From: Atlantibacter sp032062175
GTDB lineage: Bacteria > Pseudomonadota > Gammaproteobacteria > Enterobacterales > Enterobacteriaceae
Reading direction: 5' to 3'
NCBI RefSeq assembly: GCF_032062175.1
Contig: NZ_DAMBQK010000001.1
Coordinates: forward strand, 310,001-374,000
Length of the DNA stretch: 64,000 nt
Shown: positions 51,632 through 60,389 of the stretch, one piece after another
Numbering within the stretch: the first letter of the stretch is position 1
Layout: each line of letters starts with the position of its first letter
Position numbers and translations under genes: made by a program
Notes under the pieces: generated by a model
Seen by the model: only the letters and a program-made list of their open reading frames with translations
Database searches by the model: none
What the model was told of the DNA's origin: nothing

Positions 51632-52600
51632 TCAAGCCAGCACTAAATCCCCTTGCGGGTGGCACGAACAGGCCAGCACATAGCCTTCGGCGATTTCCCG
51701 CTCGGTCAGCGTCATGGTGCTGTTAACCGTATACTCGCCAGACACCACGCGGGTTTTGCAGCAGCCACAAACCCCGGCGCGACAGGCGGCGTTAACCGGC
51801 ACCTTGTTGCTTTCCAGCGCTTCCAGCAGGGTGGTGCCCACCGGGCTGTAGAATTCACGGGCTGGGGTCAGCGTAGTGAATTTCAGGCCGCTGGTGGCCG
51901 CTTCGGCAACCGGTGTAAAGAACTTCTCTTTGAAGAACTGGGTCACGCCCAGCGCTTTTACATTCTCTTCAACCGCGTCCATGTACGGTGCCGGGCCGCA
52001 GGTCATTACGGTGCGTGATGCGATATCCGGCACGGCGGCCAGGATTTCGCGGGTTAAGCGGCCTTCGATGAAACCCGGTTCGTTGGTCACTTCCGCCACC
52101 AGGGTGACCGGGTAGTTTTTCCACTCTTGCGCAAAAATCACGTCTTTCGGTGAACGTACATTGAAAATCACCTGCACGTCCGCTTCCGGGCGGTTTTTCG
52201 CCAGCCAGCGGCGCATCGACATAATCGGCGTCACGCCGCAGCCTGCCGCCAGCAGCAGGAAGCGGTCGGTGTTTTTATCTTCACAGATAAAGTCGCCCTG
52301 GGCGTCCGACAGCCAGATATAGTCGCCGCGTTTCACTTCACCGGTCAGCCATTGCGAGCCAACCCCCTCGTCGATACGGCGGATAGTCAGCGTTATAAAC
52401 GGGCTGACGCCAGGCGTTGACGAAATCGTATAGGCTCGCAGTGTGTCTGCGCTGTTACGGATACTCACCAGCGCATACTGTCCGGCTTTGTACGAATAAT
52501 GATCGTGGCAGAACAGCGACAGGGTCCAGACATCCGGGGTTTCCTGTTGGATGTGGTGTACCTGCATCCGCCACGGGCATTGAGAGGTTGGCATCGTCAT
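51632..52600 (-). CDS. hcr: NADH oxidoreductase Hcr
   Basis: Hcr passes electrons from NADH to the hybrid-cluster protein Hcp. The product has 322 residues, as in E. coli. An FAD domain (LRAYTISSTPG), an NAD domain (LLAAGCGVTPIMSMRRW) and a C-terminal plant-type 2Fe-2S domain (CRAGVCGCCKT plus a later ACSCHPQG) appear in order. It starts nine bases after hcp. Confidence 0.97.
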   Translation of the reverse strand: MTMPTSQCPWRMQVHHIQQETPDVWTLSLFCHDHYSYKAGQYALVSIRNSADTLRAYTISSTPGVSPFITLTIRRIDEGVGSQWLTGEVKRGDYIWLSDAQGDFICEDKNTDRFLLLAAGCGVTPIMSMRRWLAKNRPEADVQVIFNVRSPKDVIFAQEWKNYPVTLVAEVTNEPGFIEGRLTREILAAVPDIASRTVMTCGPAPYMDAVEENVKALGVTQFFKEKFFTPVAEAATSGLKFTTLTPAREFYSPVGTTLLEALESNKVPVNAACRAGVCGCCKTRVVSGEYTVNSTMTLTEREIAEGYVLACSCHPQGDLVLA

Positions 52601-52609
52601 AGGTTCTCC

Positions 52610-54262
52610 TTACGCGCTCAGCAACTGCTGCATATCTTCTTCAACGGTGGTCACGGAACGCAGACCAAACTTCTCGTTAAGCACCGCCAGCAGATCCGGC
52701 GTCAGGAAGCCTGGGGCCGTCGGGCCGGTGACGATATTGGTCACACCCAGCGACAGCAGGGTCAGCAGGATCACAATCGCTTTCTGTTCGAACCAGGAGA
52801 GCACCAGCGACAGCGGCAGATCGTTAACGCCGCAGCCGAGTTTTTCCGCCAGGGTCACGGCAAGGATGATGGCAGAGTACGCATCGTTACACTGACCGGC
52901 ATCCACCAGACGCGGCAGGCCTTCGATGTTGCCGAAGTCCAGTTTGTTGAAACGGTATTTACCGCACGCCAGGGTCAGGATCAGGCAGTCCTGCGGAACG
53001 CTGGTAGCGAAATCGGTGAAGTAGTTACGCTCGCCGCGCGCGCCGTCGCAGCCGCCGATCAGGAAGATGTGGCGCAGTTTTTCGCGGCTCACCAGGTCGA
53101 TCAGGGAATCGGCAGCGCCCAGCAGGGTTTCACGGCCAAAGCCGACGGTGATCAGGTGTTCGATTTCGCTGTAGGTGAAGCCTGGCAACTGTTGCGCCTG
53201 CTCGATAACCGGGCTGAAATCGTCGCCTTCCAGGTGGTTCACGCCCGGCCAACCGACAATACTGCGGGTCCAGATGCGGTCGTCGTAGCTGCCTACGGTC
53301 GGGTCGATGATGCAGTTAGAGGTCATCACGATCGGGCCAGGGAAGCGAGCAAACTCAGTCTGCTGGTTCTGCCAGCCGCTGCCGTAGTTGCCGACCAGGT
53401 GTTTAAACTTACGCAGTTCCGGGTAGCCGTGCGCTGGCAGCATTTCGCCGTGGGTGTAGACGTTGACGCCGGTGCCTTCAGTCTGTTCCAGCAGGTTGTG
53501 CAGATCCAGCAGGTCGTGGCCGGAAATCAGGATGCACTTGCCGGCAACGGGCTTAACGTTAACCTGCGTCGGAGTCGGGTGGCCGTATTTACCGGTTTCG
53601 CCTGCGTCCAGGATGCTCATTACTTTGAAGTTCATCTGGCCGATGCCCATAGAGCATTCCAGCAGGGCATTCATATCGGAAGGCCAGGTGCCCAGCCACG
53701 CCATAAACTGGTGGTACTGCGCGTAGATTTCGTTGTCGTACTGGCCCAGCACATGCGCGTGTTCCATGTACGCCGCCGCGCCTTTCAGGCCGTACAGGCA
53801 GAGTAAGCGCAGGCCGAGAATGTTTTCGCCGATGTCGGCTTTGTCGCGGTTCGGGGTAAATTCCGCTGCCTGACGCTGTAAATCGCCCAGATCGGCGCTG
53901 ACCAGCTGGAGGTCAGCCATCGGATTATCAACGGTGGCAGTGGCGTCTACCGCCAGGCAGCGCGCTTTCAGCGCTTCGCGTTTTTCGATAGCTTCACGGG
54001 CGTAGCCAACGATGCGCGGGGAGTCGAAGTTGACGTTGGTCAGGGTAGAGAAAAACGCGCGCGGGGCGAAGTTATCGATTTCATGATCGATAATGCCCAG
54101 TTCACGCGCTTTAACCGCCCATGCGGACAGGCCTTGCAGTGCGGCGATCAGTAAGTCTTGCAGGTCGGATGTTTCGGCAGTTTTGCCGCACATACCCTGA
54201 GCGTATGAGCAGCCGTTGCCGGCAGGAGTACGGATGGTTTGTTCACATTGCACACAAAACAT
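52610..54262 (-). CDS. hcp: Hydroxylamine / NO reductase Hcp (hybrid-cluster protein)
   Basis: Hcp reduces nitric oxide (and hydroxylamine in vitro) and is central to nitrosative-stress protection and protein S-nitrosylation in anaerobic E. coli. The product has 550 residues, as in E. coli. The N-terminal cluster ligands are Cys3, Cys6, Cys18 and Cys25. The hybrid-cluster motifs GCDGARGERNYF, LTLACGKYRFNK and VDAGQCNDAYSA are intact. Upstream sequence holds NsrR- and FNR-like sites. Confidence 0.97.
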   Translation of the reverse strand: MFCVQCEQTIRTPAGNGCSYAQGMCGKTAETSDLQDLLIAALQGLSAWAVKARELGIIDHEIDNFAPRAFFSTLTNVNFDSPRIVGYAREAIEKREALKARCLAVDATATVDNPMADLQLVSADLGDLQRQAAEFTPNRDKADIGENILGLRLLCLYGLKGAAAYMEHAHVLGQYDNEIYAQYHQFMAWLGTWPSDMNALLECSMGIGQMNFKVMSILDAGETGKYGHPTPTQVNVKPVAGKCILISGHDLLDLHNLLEQTEGTGVNVYTHGEMLPAHGYPELRKFKHLVGNYGSGWQNQQTEFARFPGPIVMTSNCIIDPTVGSYDDRIWTRSIVGWPGVNHLEGDDFSPVIEQAQQLPGFTYSEIEHLITVGFGRETLLGAADSLIDLVSREKLRHIFLIGGCDGARGERNYFTDFATSVPQDCLILTLACGKYRFNKLDFGNIEGLPRLVDAGQCNDAYSAIILAVTLAEKLGCGVNDLPLSLVLSWFEQKAIVILLTLLSLGVTNIVTGPTAPGFLTPDLLAVLNEKFGLRSVTTVEEDMQQLLSA

Positions 54263-54274
54263 AATGATACCTTA

Positions 54275-54297
54275 AAGTTATATTTGATATACATGTT
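54275..54297 (-). promoter_or_regulatory. NsrR-like operator upstream of hcp
   Basis: On the minus strand AACATGTATAT (54287-54297), C, AAATATAACTT (54275-54285) matches the 11-1-11 NsrR pattern, whose halves resemble AAGATGYATTT. It lies 13-35 bases before the hcp start, where NsrR represses hcp-hcr in E. coli. Confidence 0.7.
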
Positions 54298-54356
54298 TAA
54301 GATTATGCGTCTGTGAAAAGGGTTAAAAGTGATTTTTACTGCAATATGACCGGAGA

Positions 54357-54370
54357 TTGATTTAGCGCAA
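54357..54370 (-). promoter_or_regulatory. Candidate FNR site upstream of hcp
   Basis: On the plus strand TTGAT-TTAG-CGCAA has one perfect half and one 3-of-5 half of the FNR site TTGAT-N4-ATCAA. It lies about 100 bases before the hcp start, consistent with FNR activation at a distance from the promoter. Confidence 0.5.
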
Positions 54371-54403
54371 TTTTGGCGATACTTATGCATCGCCAGAAAG
54401 AAA

Positions 54404-55303
54404 TCAGGCGGCGAAAAATGCCATTAATAACGGCACCAGCAGGCTGAGAATAAAGCCGTGAACAATCGCGGCGGGCACCATCTCCAGGCCGCCGCTGCGT
54501 TGCAGTACGGGCAGGGTAAAATCCATCGAGGTTGCGCCGCACAGACCCAGCGCCGCCGAACGGCTGCGGCGCACCAGACCGGGGATCAGCATAATCGCCA
54601 CCAGTTCGCGGGCCAGATCGTTAAAGAAGGTCGCGCTACCGATCACCGGACCGTAGGATTCGGTCATTAATATCCCCGAAAGCGAATACCAGCCGAAACC
54701 CGATGCCATTGCCAGACCGGTGCGGATCGGCAGGTCGAGAATAAAAGCATTGATTACGCCGCCTACCAGCGAACTGCCGACAACCAGCACCGCCACGATC
54801 ATGCCCCGGCGATTAAGTACGATTTGACGCAGCGTCATACCGTTGTTGCGCAGCTGGATCCCGATCAGGAATAACAGGAAGATAAGGGTATATTCGCTGG
54901 CCTCAGTGGCGTGGATAAGAAAATTCATGCCGGTTAACCCGAGCGCGAAACCCAGCACCACCACGCCGCACAGTTTAAGCGACTCCAGCGCCATAGCGAT
55001 GCGCGACGGTAATTTTTCCTGATGGTGGTTATGCCGCCAGGGCAGGGATTTATCAAGCCAGAACAGGGCTGCGCAGTTACACAATAAAATCACCACCACG
55101 CTGACGGCGGAGTAATGAAAAATCGCCAGCAGGTTACTGCTCAGGTTATCGAGGAACGCCAGGCTTATCCCCATAAAAAACAGGATTACGTAAACAATCC
55201 AGCTCAGCAGGCGGTTAATGGTTTTTAACGCGGCGGTATTTTTGAGGGGAATAAGATAACCGGCGATGAGCGGCACTAAAATAATCAGTAATCCTGACAA
55301 CAT
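54404..55303 (-). CDS. lysO: L-lysine exporter LysO (YbjE)
   Basis: LysO exports lysine and the toxic analogue thialysine. The inner-membrane protein has 299 residues, as in E. coli, and about eight helices with a hydrophilic central loop (PWRHNHHQEKLPSR). Characteristic pieces are MLSGLLIILVPLIAGYLI, SLVGGVINAFILDLPIRTGL and GFGWYSLSGILMTESYGPVIG. In E. coli it is activated by ArgP. It is monocistronic between aqpZ and hcp. Confidence 0.95.
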   Translation of the reverse strand: MLSGLLIILVPLIAGYLIPLKNTAALKTINRLLSWIVYVILFFMGISLAFLDNLSSNLLAIFHYSAVSVVVILLCNCAALFWLDKSLPWRHNHHQEKLPSRIAMALESLKLCGVVVLGFALGLTGMNFLIHATEASEYTLIFLLFLIGIQLRNNGMTLRQIVLNRRGMIVAVLVVGSSLVGGVINAFILDLPIRTGLAMASGFGWYSLSGILMTESYGPVIGSATFFNDLARELVAIMLIPGLVRRSRSAALGLCGATSMDFTLPVLQRSGGLEMVPAAIVHGFILSLLVPLLMAFFAA

Positions 55304-55390
55304 GAGAAATCGAGGTCCTTGCAGAAAGTGAGCCTCATAACACTACCCAAAGCCAGGAAATGAGTAAAGCATCAAAAAATAGAGATTTTT

Positions 55391-55420
55391 ATGCAAAAGG
55401 CCTGCGTTTAGCAGGCCTTT
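55391..55420 (-). terminator. aqpZ terminator
   Basis: AAAGGCCTGC (55396-55405) pairs with GCAGGCCTTT (55411-55420) around GTTTA. On the minus strand it is followed by a T-rich stretch. It lies seven bases beyond the aqpZ stop. Confidence 0.8.
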
Positions 55421-55426
55421 CAGGGA

Positions 55427-56122
55427 TTAGCTGCGTTTTTCAAGCAGCGTGCGGTAAATAACGCCGCCGAAAATGCCGCCGATAATGGGCATTACCAGGA
55501 ACAGCCAGACCTGTTGCAGCGCCCATCCACCCTGGAAAATGGCCACCGCCAGACTGCGTGCCGGGTTTACTGAGGTGTTGGTCACTGGAATGCTGATCAA
55601 ATGGATTAATGTCAGCGCCAGGCCGATAGCAAGCGGCGCAAAACCGACCGGAGCGTTTTTATCCGTCGCGCCATGAATAATCATCAGGAATGCGCAGGTT
55701 AATACAAATTCAATAATCATCGCGGATTGCAGGGAATATCCGCCAGGTGAATGTTCACCATAACCATTAGAAGCAAAACCGCTGGCAGCGGCATCAAAAC
55801 CCGCTTTCCCGCTGGCGATTAAATAAAGCACGGCTGCCGCGAGAATACCGCCGATAATTTGCGCAATAATATAACCGAGAATATCTTTCGCCGGGAAACG
55901 ACCGCCTGCCCATAATCCTAACGTTACTGCCGGATTAAAATGGCCGCCGGAAATATGACCTACCGCATACGCCATCGTTAACACCGTTAAGCCAAATGCC
56001 AGTGCCACACCGGTAAAGCCAATTCCCAGTTCAGGAAATGCCGCTGCCAGTACGGCGCTGCCGCAGCCGCCAAATACCAGCCAGAAGGTGCCAAACCCTT
56101 CAGCCATTAATTTCTTAAACAT
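55427..56122 (-). CDS. aqpZ: Aquaporin Z
   Basis: AqpZ is a water-selective tetrameric channel of the inner membrane. ATG 56122, with GAGG five bases upstream, gives 231 residues, exactly the E. coli length; the in-frame GTG at 56128 lacks a Shine-Dalgarno sequence. Both pore motifs are present: NPA (63-65, GGHFNPAV) and SVNPARS (second half). The selectivity residues typical of water channels (Phe in VALAFGL, His in TLIHLI, Arg of NPAR) are kept. Confidence 0.96.
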   Translation of the reverse strand: MFKKLMAEGFGTFWLVFGGCGSAVLAAAFPELGIGFTGVALAFGLTVLTMAYAVGHISGGHFNPAVTLGLWAGGRFPAKDILGYIIAQIIGGILAAAVLYLIASGKAGFDAAASGFASNGYGEHSPGGYSLQSAMIIEFVLTCAFLMIIHGATDKNAPVGFAPLAIGLALTLIHLISIPVTNTSVNPARSLAVAIFQGGWALQQVWLFLVMPIIGGIFGGVIYRTLLEKRS

Positions 56123-56505
56123 ACCCACCTCAGTATTTAATAGATAAACATTTCTAATCAGTTGCGATTGATTATTGTGATTTTAAAAGACACTATTCAA
56201 CGATCGCTAAATAGTAAAAGCGGCAGTATTTTAAGGAGGGTCACTCAATAATGACCAGATAAATAAATGCCCTTAATTTGACCAAAAACAAATTGATTAT
56301 TCGTGGTTTAATCTCTTTCCTATTGATCACGATATTCTCAGGGGCTTTTCTTATTAAAAAATATAAAAATTAACCAACGCTCAATAATATATCAATACGA
56401 CGGCATAAATCATTCAACATGCTTTGCGCGTTACGGTGACAGCGATGAAAACCTGCCGCTATACTGCCATGCTATAAAGGACAGAAAGCTACAACGGGAG
56501 AGAAT
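56123..56505. promoter_or_regulatory. aqpZ / ybjD divergent intergenic region
   Basis: This 383-bp gap is very AT-rich. A sigma-70-like promoter for ybjD may be GTGACA (56436-56441), 18 bases, TATACT (56460-56465). A GGAGGG near 56236 precedes only a three-codon frame. I see no gene or strong operator. Confidence 0.45.
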
Positions 56506-58164
56506 ATGTTCCTTGAGCGCGTAGAGATAGTGGGTTTTCGCGGCATCAATCGATTGTCGTTAATGCTGGAACACACCAATGTGCTGATTGGTGAAAACGC
56601 CTGGGGTAAATCAAGCCTGCTGGACGCATTGACATTGCTACTGGCACCGGGTGCCGATCTCTACCATTTTACGCGCGATGACTTTTGGTTCCCGCCAGGG
56701 GATATTCATGGCCGGGAACATCATCTGCATATCATTCTGACCTTCCGCGAAACCCAGCCAGGCCGCCATAACGGGCGGCGCTACCGCCATCTGAACGAGG
56801 TCTGGGATCGCGGCGATGATGGCTACGCGCGGATTTATTACCGTCTGGAAGGCGAACTGGCCGACGATGGCGCGGTCATGACGCTGCGCAGCTTTCTCAA
56901 TAGCCGGGGCGAGCCGCTGGACCTGGATGATATCGATAATCTGGCCTGCCATCTGATTCGCCTGAACCCGGTACTGCGTTTACGTGATGCGCGTTTTATG
57001 CAGCGTATCCGCACCGGTACCTTGCCTGGCGCACCGGAAGTGGAAGTCACTGCCCGCCAGCTCGATTTTTTGGCCCGCGAACTGGTGGCGCGCCCGCAAA
57101 ATCTCACCGATGGTCAGATCCGCCAGGGGCTGTCGGCGATGGTGCAATTGCTGGAACACTATTTCGCCGAGCAGAGCAGCGACCAGGCGCGCCACCGTTT
57201 GCTGCGTCGCCGTTCTCATGACGAACAACGCAGTTGGCGCTACCTGGACGTGATAAACCGCATGATCGACAAGCCAGGCAGCCGCACCCACCGAGTGATC
57301 CTGCTGGGCCTGTTTTCCACGCTGTTACAAGCGAAAGGAACGGTAAAACTGGATCGCGACGCGCGTCCGCTGCTGCTGGTGGAAGACCCGGAAACCCGGC
57401 TGCATCCGATCATGCTCTCCGTGGCCTGGCAACTGCTGAATTTACTGCCGCTGCAAAAAATCACCACCACCAACTCCAGTGAACTGCTGTCACTGACGCC
57501 TGTTGAACAGGTGTGCCGCCTGGTGCGTGAGTCTGCGCGGGTTTCTGCCTGGCGTCTGGGGCCGGGCGGCCTGAATGCCGAAGACAACCGCCGCATTGCG
57601 TTTCATATCCGTTTTAACCGCCCGGCGGCGCTGTTTGCCCGCTGCTGGTTGCTGGTGGAAGGGGAAACCGAAGTCTGGGTAATTAACGAACTGGCGCGCC
57701 AGTGCGGCCACCATTTCGATGCCGAAGGGGTCAGGGTGATTGAATTTGCCCAGTCGGGTTTAAAACCGCTGATTAAATTCGCCCGGCGGATGGGTATCGA
57801 ATGGCACGTGCTGGTGGACGGCGACGAAGCCGGTAAAAAATATGCCGCTACGGTACGCAGCATCCTGAATAACGACCGCGACCATGAACGCGAACATCTC
57901 ACCGCGTTGCCCGCCATGGATATGGAACACTTTATGTATCGCGAAGGCTTCTCTGATGTCTTTCACCGCGTGGCGCAACTGCCGGAAAACATCCCGATGA
58001 ATATGCGCCGGGTGATCGCGAAGGCGATCCACCGCTCTTCAAAACCGGACCTGGCGATTGAAGTGGCGCTGGAAGCAGGGCGGCGGGGCGTGGACGCCGT
58101 ACCGCACCTGCTGCGCAAAATGTTTTCCCGCGTGCTATGGCTGGCGCGGGGACGTGCCGATTAA
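56506..58164 (+). CDS. ybjD: OLD-family ATP-dependent nuclease YbjD
   Basis: This 552-residue protein (same length in E. coli) combines an N-terminal SMC/RecF-like ATPase with a C-terminal TOPRIM nuclease domain, the OLD (overcoming lysogenization defect) architecture. Walker A is GENAWGKS (29-36). The later ATPase motif LLVEDPETRLHP is Walker B. TOPRIM motifs are LLVEGETEVW (from about 381) and VDGDEAGKKYA. It is a core enterobacterial gene of uncertain role; some OLD relatives act in phage defence (Gabija GajA). Its stop overlaps the ybjX stop. Confidence 0.94.
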   Translation: MFLERVEIVGFRGINRLSLMLEHTNVLIGENAWGKSSLLDALTLLLAPGADLYHFTRDDFWFPPGDIHGREHHLHIILTFRETQPGRHNGRRYRHLNEVWDRGDDGYARIYYRLEGELADDGAVMTLRSFLNSRGEPLDLDDIDNLACHLIRLNPVLRLRDARFMQRIRTGTLPGAPEVEVTARQLDFLARELVARPQNLTDGQIRQGLSAMVQLLEHYFAEQSSDQARHRLLRRRSHDEQRSWRYLDVINRMIDKPGSRTHRVILLGLFSTLLQAKGTVKLDRDARPLLLVEDPETRLHPIMLSVAWQLLNLLPLQKITTTNSSELLSLTPVEQVCRLVRESARVSAWRLGPGGLNAEDNRRIAFHIRFNRPAALFARCWLLVEGETEVWVINELARQCGHHFDAEGVRVIEFAQSGLKPLIKFARRMGIEWHVLVDGDEAGKKYAATVRSILNNDRDHEREHLTALPAMDMEHFMYREGFSDVFHRVAQLPENIPMNMRRVIAKAIHRSSKPDLAIEVALEAGRRGVDAVPHLLRKMFSRVLWLARGRAD

Positions 58165-59120
58165 CGCGTGCTGATGCCTGAGACAACCTGCGCCGCAAGG
58201 CTATCGAGAAGCTCATAGCGGCGACGGTATTCGGCGCGCTTCTTACTGGCGATCTCCTCCATGGGTTTACGGGTGATCGCGTTTGGCAGCATAAAATACC
58301 CGTCATCGCCGGGATCGCCGCCCATCGACAGCCAGAAGCTGTCGTAATCTGCATGCAGCTTGTCTTTTTTCTTTTTGGCGTAGCGCCAGTTGCGGTAAAT
58401 ATGCGTGTCATTACCCACGGCCTGAATCTGCGTGGCTTTCAACAGCGGCGCTAAATGGCAGGCAGTTTCCAGCAGCAGACGCTTCGGGAACAGCCCGTGA
58501 CAGGCTTTGGTGGCGGTCTGGATGTTTTCATGCGGCACCCAGTTTTTCGCGCCCTGCAATCCACCGATAAACAGCGTCGGTTTGCCGTTGCGCTGGCACA
58601 GCGTAAAGGTCATTTCCGCCAGCACGGTGTCATTGTGATCACAAAAGACCAGCGTAGACTCGCCTTCTTTATCCAGCATCGACAGTGCCGCGAGCTGGAT
58701 GCGGTACTGCTCCCCGTTCTTGCCGGTTAACTGCGCCAGGCTTGCGCCCTGACTTGACCAGTGCGACAGCAAAAGCGTTGCGGGTAAAAGCTGGATTAAT
58801 TGTTTATAGTGAAAATCCAGCGCCGCCTGCGCCTGATGTCGGCTGGTATTCACTGACAGATAGGGGCGGTGTAACCGGCAAGGCAAGCCTGGTTGCGCCT
58901 GCAACAGCGCGTCCAGATGCGGCTGGCTGGCCAGTAAATTGAGCAACTTTTTTGTCGCTACTGGCGTGGCTAATGCGCGCAGCAGAAATTTTTGGCGGTA
59001 GCGGCGGTTTTGCCAGGCGCTGCCGGGCATCCACTGGCCTGTTACGAGCAATTTAAACAGCTGCCAGCCGGTGCGTGGTGCGTATTGTTCGAAGTGAGTA
59101 GTGTCGATAAAAGTGGACAT
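58161..59120 (-). CDS. ybjX: DUF535 (VirK/YbjX) family protein
   Basis: This 319-residue protein has the VirK/YbjX signature, including YRQKFLLRALATP, LYANWR-like segments and HADYDSFWLSMGG. E. coli YbjX has 330 residues. In Salmonella, relatives belong to the PhoP regulon and affect resistance to antimicrobial peptides. It is divergent from macAB, with a perfect 18-bp palindrome between them. Its stop overlaps ybjD. Confidence 0.88.
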   Translation of the reverse strand: MSTFIDTTHFEQYAPRTGWQLFKLLVTGQWMPGSAWQNRRYRQKFLLRALATPVATKKLLNLLASQPHLDALLQAQPGLPCRLHRPYLSVNTSRHQAQAALDFHYKQLIQLLPATLLLSHWSSQGASLAQLTGKNGEQYRIQLAALSMLDKEGESTLVFCDHNDTVLAEMTFTLCQRNGKPTLFIGGLQGAKNWVPHENIQTATKACHGLFPKRLLLETACHLAPLLKATQIQAVGNDTHIYRNWRYAKKKKDKLHADYDSFWLSMGGDPGDDGYFMLPNAITRKPMEEIASKKRAEYRRRYELLDSLAAQVVSGISTR

Positions 59121-59224
59121 GGCAGTAGCTCGATAGTTAAACGAGCCTGTATTTGAGCAGAGCCAAATTCAATGAAAATTCAATAAGTACGGGCGTAGCA
59201 GGGTAGAATCGTTCTTGTTGAGGG

Positions 59225-59242
59225 TGCGTTTAGCTAAACGCA
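59225..59242. promoter_or_regulatory. Perfect 18-bp palindrome between ybjX and macA
   Basis: TGCGTTTAGCTAAACGCA is fully symmetric and lies 32 bases before macA and 105 before ybjX. It contains GTTTA half-elements but in inverted, not direct, order, so it is not a standard PhoP box. The cognate regulator is unknown. Confidence 0.6.
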
Positions 59243-59273
59243 ATGGACAGATGACTAAAGAGACCCGGGATTT

Positions 59274-60389
59274 ATGCGTTTTAAGGGAAAATTCAAAAAG
59301 CGGTATCTGGTGTTGGCGGTTGTGGTATTGCTCGCGGGGATAGGGGCCTGGAAAACGTTGAACGCGCCGCAGCCCCAGTACCAGACCCTGATTGTCCGCA
59401 AAGGCGATCTGGAGCAAACCGTGCTGGCGACCGGCAAACTCGACGCGCTAAAAAAAGTCGACGTAGGTGCGCAGGTCAGCGGTCAGCTTAAAACGCTGTC
59501 GGTAGAAATTGGCGATAAAGTGAAAAAAGACCAGCTTTTGGGGGTAATTGACCCTGAACAGGCGGAAAACCAGATTAAAGAAGTGGAAGCGACGTTGCAG
59601 GAACTGCGCGCGCAGCGCCAGCAGGCAATGGCGGAAATGCAGCTGGCGAAAGTTACCCTGGGCCGCCAGCAGGCGCTGGCTAAAACCCAGGCCATTTCCC
59701 GCCAGGATCTGGATACTGCGGCCACCGAGCTCACCGTCAAGCAGGCGCAAATCGGCACCATCGACGCGCAAATCAAGCGTAACCAGGCTTCTCTGGATAC
59801 CGCCAAAACTAACCTTGATTTCACCCGGATCATCGCCCCGATGGCGGGCGAAGTGACGCAAATTACCACGCTGCAAGGCCAGACGGTGATCGCAGCGCAA
59901 CAGGCACCGAACATTCTGACGCTTGCCGATCTCAGCACTATGCTGGTGAAAGCCCAGGTGTCGGAAGCGGATATTATTCATCTGCGTCCGGGGCTGAAGG
60001 CGTGGTTTACCGTGCTGGGCGACCCGTTAACCCGCTATGAAGGGGTGCTGAAAGATATCCTGCCGACGCCGGAAAAAGTGAATGACGCGATTTTCTATTA
60101 CGCCCGTTTTGAAGTGCCGAATCCGCAAAGCGTACTGCGGCTGGACATGACTGCCCAGGTCCATATCCAGCTCAGCGGGACGAAAAACGTGTTGACGATA
60201 CCTCTGTCGGCGCTGGGCGACCCGATCGGCGATAACCGCTACCGCATCACTATTATGCGTAACGGCGAGACCCGCGAGCGCGAGGTGACTATCGGCGCGC
60301 GTAACGATACCCAGGTACAAATCGTCAAGGGCCTGGAAGAGGGTGAAGAAGTGGTCACCGGTAAAACCATGCCCGGAGCGGCACAATGA
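59274..60389 (+). CDS. macA: Macrolide export membrane-fusion protein MacA
   Basis: MacA links MacB to TolC and stimulates its ATPase. The product has 371 residues, as in E. coli. One N-terminal membrane segment (about 10-25) is followed by the lipoyl halves (VDVGAQVSGQLKTL and VTQITTLQGQTVI), a long coiled-coil hairpin (about 85-190, rich in Q, A and K) and beta-barrel domains. It overlaps macB by four bases. Confidence 0.96.
   Translation: MRFKGKFKKRYLVLAVVVLLAGIGAWKTLNAPQPQYQTLIVRKGDLEQTVLATGKLDALKKVDVGAQVSGQLKTLSVEIGDKVKKDQLLGVIDPEQAENQIKEVEATLQELRAQRQQAMAEMQLAKVTLGRQQALAKTQAISRQDLDTAATELTVKQAQIGTIDAQIKRNQASLDTAKTNLDFTRIIAPMAGEVTQITTLQGQTVIAAQQAPNILTLADLSTMLVKAQVSEADIIHLRPGLKAWFTVLGDPLTRYEGVLKDILPTPEKVNDAIFYYARFEVPNPQSVLRLDMTAQVHIQLSGTKNVLTIPLSALGDPIGDNRYRITIMRNGETREREVTIGARNDTQVQIVKGLEEGEEVVTGKTMPGAAQ

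Noticed and set aside
52499..53806. A 435-codon plus-strand frame opposite hcp/hcr
   Set aside because: It is antisense to two complete conserved genes, with the composition typical of frames opposite GC-rich coding DNA.
56506..58164. ybjD as part of a new defence island
   Set aside because: It is OLD-family like GajA, but it is a core gene at its conserved position between aqpZ and ybjX, without a GajB-type helicase partner.
59121..59273. PhoP box at ybjX
   Set aside because: GTTTA elements occur only as an inverted pair, not as the direct repeat with five-base spacing that PhoP uses.
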